NCBI GenBank assembly: GCA_021811205.1
Contig: JAJZPK010000154.1
Span: 1-5,937, forward strand
DNA: 5,937 bases
Reading direction: 5' to 3'
Source: Pseudomonadota bacterium
Lineage (GTDB): Bacteria > Pseudomonadota > Gammaproteobacteria > Burkholderiales > JABEVD01
The position numbers and the translations under genes were made by a program. Shown in pieces: positions 1 through 5,829 of the stretch (position 1 is the stretch's first letter; each line of letters starts with the position of its first letter). The notes under the pieces were generated by a model. The model did not search any database. It had not been told where the DNA came from and saw only the letters and a program-made list of their open reading frames with translations.

Positions 1-554
1 CCATTCACGAGCTTGATGTCGAGCTTGATGTAGTCGGGCTGGAATTCGCTCAGCAGATTGAGTCCGGCGTATCCCGCACCGAAATCGTCGATCGCCGTCC
101 TGAATCCCAGCTTCTGGTAGGTCTTGATGATGGCCAGCAGATGGGCATGGTCGCTGATTTCCTCCCCTTCGGTCACCTCGAAGATGATCTTTTCCACGGG
201 AAAGCCGTATTCGGAAGCGGCAGCGAGGGTCGTGCGGATGCAAAGCTCGGGCTTGTACACCGCGTTCGGATAGAAATTGATGTTGACGTTGGACGGAATG
301 CCGAGTTCGGACGCCATCTTGACGATCTTCACGCGGCAAGCCTGATCGAAGCGATATCTCGTTTCGTCGGTCAGGCGATCGAGAACGCTCGACGCGGATT
401 CGCCTGCCGGTCCTCTGACCAGAGCCTCCTGGGAAAACACGGTGCATGTTTCGATGTCGACGATGGGCTGGAAGGCGAACGAAAACTGGATGTCCAGGCC
501 CGCCCCTTCGGCGCAATTCCTGCAAGAAAGCTCGACGAAATGATCTTTGTCCAT
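1..554 (-). CDS. EAL-domain protein, putative c-di-GMP phosphodiesterase (partial, C-terminus off window)
   Basis: EAL domains hydrolyse cyclic-di-GMP to pGpG and so lower this second messenger in the cytoplasm. Reading leftward from the ATG at 554 gives 184 residues with no stop before the window edge. Visible family motifs are FQPIVD (28-33), the signature EAL followed by VRG (43-48), NINFYP (91-96), FEVTE (125-129), IDDFGAGYAG (155-164) and YIKLD (175-179). These supply the metal and catalytic Glu, Asn, Asp-Asp and Lys positions of active enzymes; the last Glu and Gln motifs lie beyond the edge. There is no room for a GGDEF domain upstream, so this is a short stand-alone EAL protein. It begins with a CxxC pair (Cys11, Cys14), which could bind metal or sense redox; that is inference. 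An in-frame TAG two codons before the ATG fixes the start region, and the Shine-Dalgarno is weak. It lies behind the groEL terminator and may depend on readthrough or on an unseen promoter. The family call is firm; activity is inferred. Confidence 0.9.
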   Translation of the reverse strand, partial: MDKDHFVELSCRNCAEGAGLDIQFSFAFQPIVDIETCTVFSQEALVRGPAGESASSVLDRLTDETRYRFDQACRVKIVKMASELGIPSNVNINFYPNAVYKPELCIRTTLAAASEYGFPVEKIIFEVTEGEEISDHAHLLAIIKTYQKLGFRTAIDDFGAGYAGLNLLSEFQPDYIKLDIKLVN

Positions 555-592
555 GCTCTAAACTCTAATCATTTCGCTAATGCGGCGCAAGA

Positions 593-627
593 AGAAAACG
601 CCCGGGACATTGATCCCGGACGTTTTG
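593..627 (-). terminator. Intrinsic terminator of the groESL transcript
   Basis: Arms 595-607 and 614-626 enclose a six-base loop. Read on the minus strand, all 13 positions pair, one as a G-U wobble, and the hairpin is followed by a T-rich stretch (GCGTTTTCTTCTT including the stem end). On the plus strand the wobble becomes a C-A mismatch, so the structure favours leftward transcription. It starts about 11 bp after the groEL stop codon and separates groESL from the EAL gene. Confidence 0.85.
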
Positions 628-637
628 TCTCATGGAC

Positions 638-2263
<1,626 letters not shown>

Positions 2264-2287
2264 TCAATCTCCTGGAAATATTGCAGA

Positions 2288-2605
2288 TTACGCAGCCTTC
2301 TGAAGCTGTGCGCCAGAGTTTTCGATGATGCCGAGAACGTCCTCTTCCTTCAGAAAAAGGTATTCCTCGCCGCCGAATTTCACTGTCGTTCCCGAATATT
2401 TTCCGAACAGCACAGTGTCTCCTGTCTTTACCTGAAGAGGCTGTAGGGTTCCATCCTTCATCAGCCTTCCGCTGCCGACTGCGACGACTTCGCCCTGTTC
2501 CGGCTTTTCCTTGGAAGAATCCGGGATAACAATTCCGGATGACGTCTGCTTTTCCTGCTCAACCCGCTTGACGATAATCCGGTCGTAAAGGGGACGAATT
2601 TCCAT
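2288..2605 (-). CDS. groS: Co-chaperonin GroES (10 kDa, Hsp10)
   Basis: GroES is the seven-subunit lid that caps the GroEL ring, creating the closed folding chamber and setting the ATPase cycle. The 105-residue product opens with the family pattern PLYDRI and VKR. It has a mobile loop around 17-33 carrying the GroEL-contacting hydrophobic triplet Ile-Val-Ile (25-27), then QGEVVAVG (37-44), [11 protein letters not shown] (62-72) and a final core strand ending near LGIIE (91-95). E. coli GroES stops just after this point at 97 residues; here about ten more residues ([10 protein letters not shown]) follow, an unusual extension. AGGAG at 2613-2617 sits 7 nt ahead of the ATG. It is the first gene of the groESL operon and is preceded by a strong heat-shock-type promoter and a leader of about 95 nt. 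Confidence 0.97.
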   Translation of the reverse strand: MEIRPLYDRIIVKRVEQEKQTSSGIVIPDSSKEKPEQGEVVAVGSGRLMKDGTLQPLQVKTGDTVLFGKYSGTTVKFGGEEYLFLKEEDVLGIIENSGAQLQKAA

Positions 2606-2700
2606 AACAATTCTCCTATTCGATAACAGATTAAAGTTAATGTGAATGAGCCTTCAAACCCCATGATTCATGGGCCAAAGGCAACGCGGCAACTGCCGCA
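2606..2700 (-). promoter_or_regulatory. groES 5' leader with hairpins and a possible SD-sequestering stem
   Basis: If transcription starts a few bases after the -10 box at 2708, the message carries a leader of about 95 nt. It opens with a hairpin (2686-2699, arms GCGGC/GCCGC). A second inverted repeat follows (2660-2674, arms CCCATGA/TCATGGG, which can form about five pairs once a loop is allowed). In the RNA, CUCAUUC (2650-2644) can pair with GAAU and GAG of GAAUAGGAG (2621-2613), leaving a two-base AG bulge. This would cover the Shine-Dalgarno in a weak seven-pair stem. The repeats are seen directly; a thermosensor role is inference. Confidence 0.4.
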
Positions 2701-2707
2701 TTGGTCA

Positions 2708-2735
2708 AAATAGGGACTGCCAGAATAATTTCAAG
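2708..2735 (-). promoter_or_regulatory. Sigma-32-type heat-shock promoter of groESL
   Basis: On the minus strand the -35 box CTTGAAA (2735-2729) is a perfect match to the heat-shock sigma factor consensus. A 13-nt spacer separates it from CCCTATTT (2715-2708), which matches CCCCATNT at all but one defined base. The promoter begins two bases after the stop codon of the upstream 202-aa gene, so groESL can be transcribed independently of it. No CIRCE repeat for HrcA is present between 2606 and 2737, so sigma-32 control is the best reading. Confidence 0.85.
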
Positions 2736-2737
2736 TC

Positions 2738-3346
2738 CTAGGGCAGGACGATTTTTCCGATACGCCCAAGTCTGTAACGCGTCAGCGAAATACGCGTCCC
2801 TACCAGGGCCTTGGCGCCCAAAGGGCAGGGCAGCTGGCGGCTGCCGTCCATGGTCAGGCTGTCATCCACTGAAGAGAATTTCCATAATCCGCTCTTGACG
2901 GGCCTGAATTGCCAGCGCACATAGCCGATTCTGGCGCCGAGCTTCATCATGTCTTCCAGATCGGGCGCTTCCGAAACGGTCAATTTCTCGCCATAGGGAT
3001 CGTCGCCGAATGCCTGCCTGAATTCGAGAAATTCCCGGTCGGGTGCGCCTATGGTCATGCAACTGCGCCTTTCCTCGCGCTCGAGCTGCCATGCGCCGAG
3101 CTGCCACGCAGCATCAAGCATGGCCTGGTCGAGTACGCTCATGTCGTGCCACGCTTCGTTCAGCTGGACGACGGAACTCGGAATGGGCAGCTTTTCATCG
3201 CCAGATGCCTGCTGACGTTTGAATCCATGCCAATGGAGCATCAGAAGCAGAGGCGTGTTGATTCTTGGAATTGCCGTCAATGTGACTGCGAAAAGGGGTA
3301 TTGCAATAGCATCAACCTGATCGTTGATCATCTTGAAAACATCCAT
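2738..3346 (-). CDS. Uncharacterised 202-aa conserved-looking protein between hsp20 and groES
   Basis: I recognise no domain of known function. The 202 residues are soluble in character apart from a hydrophobic N-terminal stretch (about 12-37, IAIPLFAVTLTAIP then TPLLLMLHW), which is too broken by Pro and Arg to be a confident membrane helix or signal peptide. The protein is rich in Trp (39, 66, 81, 86, 145, 155). Blocks that look conserved are HWHGF (38-42), LDQAMLDAAWQLGAW (72-86), RIGYVRWQFRPV (139-150) and a basic Tyr/Arg end near 189-196. GGAGG 7 nt ahead of the ATG is a very strong ribosome site, and the reading frame is open throughout, so it is a real, well-translated gene. It has its own heat-shock-like promoter and lies between three hsp20 genes and groESL, so a part in protein quality control or stress tolerance is plausible. 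That role is inferred from context only. Confidence 0.85.
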   Translation of the reverse strand: MDVFKMINDQVDAIAIPLFAVTLTAIPRINTPLLLMLHWHGFKRQQASGDEKLPIPSSVVQLNEAWHDMSVLDQAMLDAAWQLGAWQLEREERRSCMTIGAPDREFLEFRQAFGDDPYGEKLTVSEAPDLEDMMKLGARIGYVRWQFRPVKSGLWKFSSVDDSLTMDGSRQLPCPLGAKALVGTRISLTRYRLGRIGKIVLP

Positions 3347-3382
3347 GACACCTCCAGGAATGATCCATGACTTGAATCAAAT

Positions 3383-3410
3383 TTATCAGGAATCCAGTGC
3401 GTAATTCAAG
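3383..3410 (-). promoter_or_regulatory. Sigma-32-like promoter of the 202-aa gene
   Basis: The minus strand shows CTTGAAT (3410-3404), a 13-nt spacer and CCTGATAA (3390-3383). The -35 box is one base off consensus, and the -10 box keeps the leading CC and the central AT. The spacer equals that of the groES and psiE promoters. It stands about 37 bp before the ATG at 3346. The match is weaker than at groES. Confidence 0.5.
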
Positions 3411-3482
3411 GCTCGATAATCTGATTCTGATTGAGTGGCGTGCGATGTTTCCGGCAGAGCCGATATTTCCTGGAGATGGAAG

Positions 3483-3505
3483 GTGGCCGTCTGGAAGACG
3501 GCCAC
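3483..3505 (-). terminator. Strong hairpin after the hsp20 cluster, probable transcript end
   Basis: Arms GTGGCCGTCT (3483-3492) and AGACGGCCAC (3496-3505) pair perfectly over ten bases around a three-base loop. It lies 14 bp past the stop of the last hsp20 gene. There is no proper T-run on either strand (the minus strand continues CTTCCATCTCC), so it may be a weak terminator, a 3'-end protecting stem or a processing point rather than a classical intrinsic terminator. The next gene appears to have its own promoter, which fits a transcript boundary here. Confidence 0.55.
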
Positions 3506-3519
3506 GTCAAGGGACATCT

Positions 3520-4026
3520 TTATTGCACTTTTATCGATACTGATTTTGTATTGCCCGGATTGAGTTTGGGCAATTCGATTCTCAGCACGCCGTTTATGTA
3601 AGTGGCTTTTGCGGCATCAATCTTCACCGGAACGGGCAAAGGAAATACCCGCCGAAACGAACCATAAGCGCATTGGAATGTCCGCCATCGACCTGAAGTT
3701 TTCTCGTTTTCGAAACGCTTTTCTCCTCGTACAATCAGCATCTCTCCATCGATTTCGATATTGAGATCTTTTTTGTCCATACCTGGAGTTTCCAGCCGAA
3801 CCACCAACTGCTGATCATCCTCGAATAATTCCGCCCCGAGTACGGACCAGCCAGTTCCGGCAGACCAGGAATCGTCATCAATTTGCGAAGCCACTGGCAA
3901 ATTCGTTTTCTCTCCAGGCTTGAAATGAGTCAACGCATCGCCTGTTGATTTCCATAAATGACGCCATCCTTCTGCCATGCCGTTCAGCCATGACTCCATG
4001 TTTTCCTTGAGATTATCGAGCCTCAT
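3520..4026 (-). CDS. hsp20: Hsp20/alpha-crystallin small heat-shock protein, 168 aa, with atypical C-terminal tail
   Basis: Small heat-shock proteins are ATP-independent holdases that assemble into oligomers and bind unfolding proteins for later refolding. The 168-residue product has a variable N-terminal arm with a Trp-rich amphipathic stretch (WLNGMAEGWRHLW, 13-25). An alpha-crystallin domain follows from about 61 to 155, with ETPGM (79-83), DLNIEIDG (87-94), an FRRVFPLP strand (124-131) and the family signature A-x-x-x-N-G-V-L (141-148) followed by RIELPK. The tail ends VSIKVQ and lacks a clean Ile-x-Ile motif, which in other family members docks into neighbouring subunits, so its oligomer may differ. 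The ATG at 4026 is chosen because AAAGGAG stands 7 nt upstream. A longer frame back to 4092 would overlap the preceding gene and has no ribosome site. It is the third gene of the hsp20 cluster, 31 bp after the second. Confidence 0.93.
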   Translation of the reverse strand: MRLDNLKENMESWLNGMAEGWRHLWKSTGDALTHFKPGEKTNLPVASQIDDDSWSAGTGWSVLGAELFEDDQQLVVRLETPGMDKKDLNIEIDGEMLIVRGEKRFENEKTSGRWRTFQCAYGSFRRVFPLPVPVKIDAAKATYINGVLRIELPKLNPGNTKSVSIKVQ

Positions 4027-4057
4027 GATCAATCTCCTTTGTATTCGATCGGTTTCA

Positions 4058-4432
4058 TCAGGATTGAATGGCGATTTTCCTAGGCTGAGCATGTTCAGCC
4101 TTCGGAATTCGCAACTTCAAAACACCCTGCTGGAAGTCGGCCGAAATCTTGCTGGTGTCCAAGTCTTTTGACAATGTGAATACCCTCTTGAAATTGGGCA
4201 AATCCACATCAGCATGGACAGCCTCCATACCTTCTGGCATCACCAACCCGAGTTCTCCCTCCAAAATCAAGGTGTCGCCTTCAACATGGATGTTCAGCTT
4301 TTCTTTCGGCACACCAGGGAAATCGGCGAAAAGCGTGATTCCATTAGCGTCTTCAACAACATCTACCGGTGGGCGGATTGCCTCTCTGCCAGAATTATTG
4401 TCATTACTACTTTTTTGTACCTGAGTATTCAT
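4058..4432 (-). CDS. hsp20: Hsp20/alpha-crystallin small heat-shock protein, 124 aa
   Basis: This short member of the small heat-shock family has only a 20-residue polar N-terminal arm, so it is almost a bare alpha-crystallin domain. The domain runs from about 21 to 112, with PPVDVVED (21-28), DFPGV (37-41), LNIHVEGDTLILEGE (46-60), the FKRVFTLS strand (81-88) and the signature A-x-x-x-x-G-V-L (98-105) followed by KLRIPK. The C-terminus carries the oligomer-docking Ile-Ala-Ile motif (120-122). The N-terminal arm usually drives oligomer assembly and client binding, so this short form may work as a partner in mixed oligomers with its neighbours; that is inference. GAGGAGG just ahead of the ATG is a strong ribosome site and overlaps the end of the preceding hsp20 gene, which stops 10 bp away, so the two are co-transcribed. 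Confidence 0.95.
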   Translation of the reverse strand: MNTQVQKSSNDNNSGREAIRPPVDVVEDANGITLFADFPGVPKEKLNIHVEGDTLILEGELGLVMPEGMEAVHADVDLPNFKRVFTLSKDLDTSKISADFQQGVLKLRIPKAEHAQPRKIAIQS

Positions 4433-4442
4433 GTCGACCTCC

Positions 4443-4874
4443 TCACTGGATGGCTATGCGACGTGGTTGAATAGCTTCTTTTCTGGGCACACTAATCTGA
4501 AGAAGCCCATCGTGATATTTTGCTGTGGCTGAATTCGTGTCGACGTCCTCCGGCAAAGAAACGCGTCGGCGGAACGGGCCAGTAAAACGCTCGCTTATAT
4601 GCACCGTCGACTTTTCCACGGGCAAATCAGCCTTGCGTTCCCCACTGACGGTAAGCGTTCCCTTTTCGATTTGAACGTCGATAGCTGAAGGATTCATTCC
4701 GGGGACAAATGCGTATATTTCGACGGATTTTTGGGCAATTCCGACATTCATTGCTGGATAGCCACCTTCAGCGCCGCGGATGCTGGGCGAGTCACCTAAA
4801 CGCCGCTCCAAGACTCTCTGCATCCTTTGCATTTCCGCGAATATGTCGCGAGGAAAAAGATTACGATAAATCAT
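4443..4874 (-). CDS. hsp20: Hsp20/alpha-crystallin small heat-shock protein, 143 aa, first gene of the cluster
   Basis: The first small heat-shock gene to be transcribed encodes 143 residues. The N-terminal arm (MIYRNLFPRDIFAEMQRMQ) has the aromatic and Met-rich pattern usual in class A bacterial small heat-shock proteins. The alpha-crystallin domain spans about 40-132, with FVPGM (56-60), IDVQIEKGTLTVSGER (65-80), an ERFTGPFRRRVSLP block (95-108) and A-x-x-x-D-G-L-L (118-125) followed by QISVPR. The tail ends with the docking motif Ile-Ala-Ile (140-142). The start at 4874 is preferred because GGGAG (4885-4881) lies 6 nt upstream. The in-frame ATG at 4880 would touch that site, and the one at 4913 has none. 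It acts in the cytoplasm as a holdase and probably co-assembles with the product of the next gene, 10 bp downstream. Its leader can fold over the ribosome site. Confidence 0.94.
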   Translation of the reverse strand: MIYRNLFPRDIFAEMQRMQRVLERRLGDSPSIRGAEGGYPAMNVGIAQKSVEIYAFVPGMNPSAIDVQIEKGTLTVSGERKADLPVEKSTVHISERFTGPFRRRVSLPEDVDTNSATAKYHDGLLQISVPRKEAIQPRRIAIQ

Positions 4875-4932
4875 GATCATCTCCCTATGTGCATATGAAT
4901 TAAAAATCGTCAATGAGAATGACGCATGATTA

Positions 4933-4960
4933 TTTATGATCGAACAACCAATTTTTCAAG
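4933..4960 (-). promoter_or_regulatory. Candidate promoter of the hsp20 cluster (perfect -35, degenerate -10)
   Basis: The minus strand has CTTGAAA at 4960-4954, a perfect heat-shock -35 box, but thirteen bases on there is only ATCATAAA (4940-4933), which lacks the C-run of sigma-32 promoters. An AT-rich -10 read by the main sigma factor (TTGAAA with TAAATA after 17 bases) is equally possible and also imperfect. The position, about 60 bp before the start codon, suits the cluster. Confidence 0.4.
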
Positions 4961-4977
4961 TCGTTAAAAGTCGATCA
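4937..4977. repeat. Inverted repeat TGATCGA...TCGATCA bracketing the hsp20 -35 region
   Basis: TGATCGA at 4937-4943 and TCGATCA at 4971-4977 are perfect inverted copies separated by 27 bp, about 34 bp centre to centre. Between and within them lie two AAGTCG copies ten bases apart (4958-4963, 4968-4973). The -35 box of the hsp20 promoter candidate lies inside. The arrangement could be a two-site operator for a regulator, but no protein is identified. Confidence 0.35.
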
Positions 4978-5019
4978 AGTACCGATTAGGGCATCAATAT
5001 TTTCTGTATTTACAAGGGA

Positions 5020-5047
5020 CTTGAAAATCGAAATTGTGATGCCATTT
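5020..5047 (+). promoter_or_regulatory. Sigma-32-like promoter of psiE
   Basis: The plus strand carries a perfect -35 box CTTGAAA (5020-5026), a 13-nt spacer and TGCCATTT (5040-5047), which matches CCCCATNT except in its first two bases. It lies 44 bp before the psiE start codon and points away from the hsp20 cluster. This suggests that the membrane protein is induced along with the chaperones. Confidence 0.6.
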
Positions 5048-5091
5048 TGCATTCCGCTGATCTTAAATGGACTTCATTATGAGGAGAACGC

Positions 5092-5511
5092 ATGGAACAC
5101 AAACCTATTGAAAGAACAACTTATCAGTGGTTTGAGCACGGCGTCACCCTAGTGCTCGCATTCCTCATTTCAATCATGATCCTGACCGCACTGTGGGGGT
5201 TAAGCATCGAGGTCTACCATCTGGTGCTGAAAGGTGCGCTGAACCATCTTGATCACGAAATATTTCAAACTGTTTTCGGCATGATTCTGACCTTGCTGAT
5301 TGCCCTGGAATTCAGCCATTCCATTATTCACCCTTCGGCAAGGGAGGGGGGGATCATCAAAACCAAAACAATAGTTCTCATTGCGATTCTTGCAATATCG
5401 AGGCAATTCATCGTGTTCGAGCTGAATGCGCACTCGGCTTCTATGCTGGCAGCTTTGGCTCTTTCTCTGCTTGCCTTGGGAATCGTATACCGCTTGATCC
5501 GGGAGTGTTGA
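5092..5511 (+). CDS. psiE: PsiE-family (phosphate-starvation-inducible) inner-membrane protein
   Basis: The 139-residue product matches the PsiE family in length (E. coli PsiE is 136 aa) and layout. It has four hydrophobic spans at about 15-37, 57-79, 89-108 and 116-134, joined by short loops, with polar ends. Family-like stretches are WFEHGVTLVLA near the N-terminus, FGMILTLLIALEFSHSII (62-79) and IVLIAILAISRQFIVFE (94-110). His75 and His80 end the second span. It should be an integral inner-membrane protein. Its biochemical role is not known; the family is named for induction in E. coli by phosphate starvation, and relatives occur in mobile heat-resistance loci of Gram-negative bacteria. 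GAGGAG about 6 nt upstream of the ATG supports the start. It is divergent from the hsp20 cluster, has a heat-shock-like promoter and is followed by a hairpin. The family call is good; a stress role is inferred from context. Confidence 0.85.
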   Translation: MEHKPIERTTYQWFEHGVTLVLAFLISIMILTALWGLSIEVYHLVLKGALNHLDHEIFQTVFGMILTLLIALEFSHSIIHPSAREGGIIKTKTIVLIAILAISRQFIVFELNAHSASMLAALALSLLALGIVYRLIREC

Positions 5512-5514
5512 GCG

Positions 5515-5542
5515 ATCATGGAAAAATGTTATCCATGATTTT
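5515..5542 (+). terminator. Candidate terminator after psiE
   Basis: Arms ATCATGGA (5515-5522) and TCCATGAT (5532-5539) pair perfectly around a nine-base loop, three bases after the psiE stop codon. The plus strand then reads TTTGAG. The stem is AT-rich and the T-run is only four long when the last stem base is counted, so termination may be inefficient. Confidence 0.5.
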
Positions 5543-5643
5543 GAGAATTCCAATAGCTTGGCGACTGGAATGCACGTGTCCGTCCGGTTTCAAGATGAAG
5601 CGGGCACTTGAGTGTCTCGCTCCATGAAGCAAAATTTGGCTGC

Positions 5644-5680
5644 TCAGGGCACGTAGTACGTATTCGGGCAACAGCCCTGA
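5644..5680. repeat. Nested inverted repeat TCAGGGC...GCCCTGA
   Basis: TCAGGGC (5644-5650) and GCCCTGA (5674-5680) are perfect seven-base inverted copies. Inside lie a smaller palindrome, ACGTAGTACGT (5651-5661), and GGGCAACAGCCC, which gives a competing four-pair hairpin. The sequence could form a branched or switching stem in RNA or a cruciform in DNA. Confidence 0.45.
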
Positions 5681-5711
5681 AGCCGTCATTCGATTTTGTA
5701 GCACAACCGCC

Positions 5712-5767
5712 AGTGGCTGCTTTTGGTGATGACCGTCAATGGGTGCTCGATGCCCAAAGCAGTCACT
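5712..5767 (+). repeat. Long imperfect inverted repeat, possible structured RNA
   Basis: Arms 5712-5726 and 5753-5767 are 15 bases each. Read as plus-strand RNA, fourteen positions pair (one a G-U wobble) and one is mismatched; on the minus strand the wobble becomes a second mismatch. The 26-base loop holds TGACCGTCA and a GGG that can face the CCC at the base of the right arm, so extra or alternative helices are possible. No Rho-independent T-run follows. Confidence 0.5.
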
Positions 5768-5829
5768 TAGCGTATTGTGGCGGATGTCTGAGTTTGTTTC
5801 ATGACCTGTCGACCGATTCGCGCAGTTAA

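Larger units (their letters stand above)
5543..5829. other. Gene-poor spacer between psiE and the IS110-type gene, with inverted repeats
   Basis: I find no convincing gene here. The open frames (for example 5608-5829 forward and 5860-5516 reverse) have no ribosome site, resemble no family I know and are rich in Ser, His and Arg, as chance frames often are. What stands out is secondary structure, listed separately at 5644-5680 and 5712-5767. The stretch may be decayed mobile DNA, an untranslated region of the insertion sequence, or a structured RNA locus. Confidence 0.5.

Noticed and set aside
2606..2737. CIRCE operator (TTAGCACTC-N9-GAGTGCTAA) for HrcA control of groESL.
   Set aside because: Read through both strands of the leader and promoter and found no such repeat; the sigma-32-type promoter is enough to explain heat control.
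4027..4092. A longer start for the 168-aa Hsp20 protein at 4092.
   Set aside because: It would overlap the end of the preceding hsp20 gene and has no ribosome site, while the ATG at 4026 has AAAGGAG at ideal distance.
4875..4913. Upstream starts for the 143-aa Hsp20 protein at 4880 or 4913.
   Set aside because: The GGGAG site fits only the ATG at 4874; the extra residues do not resemble the family's N-terminus.
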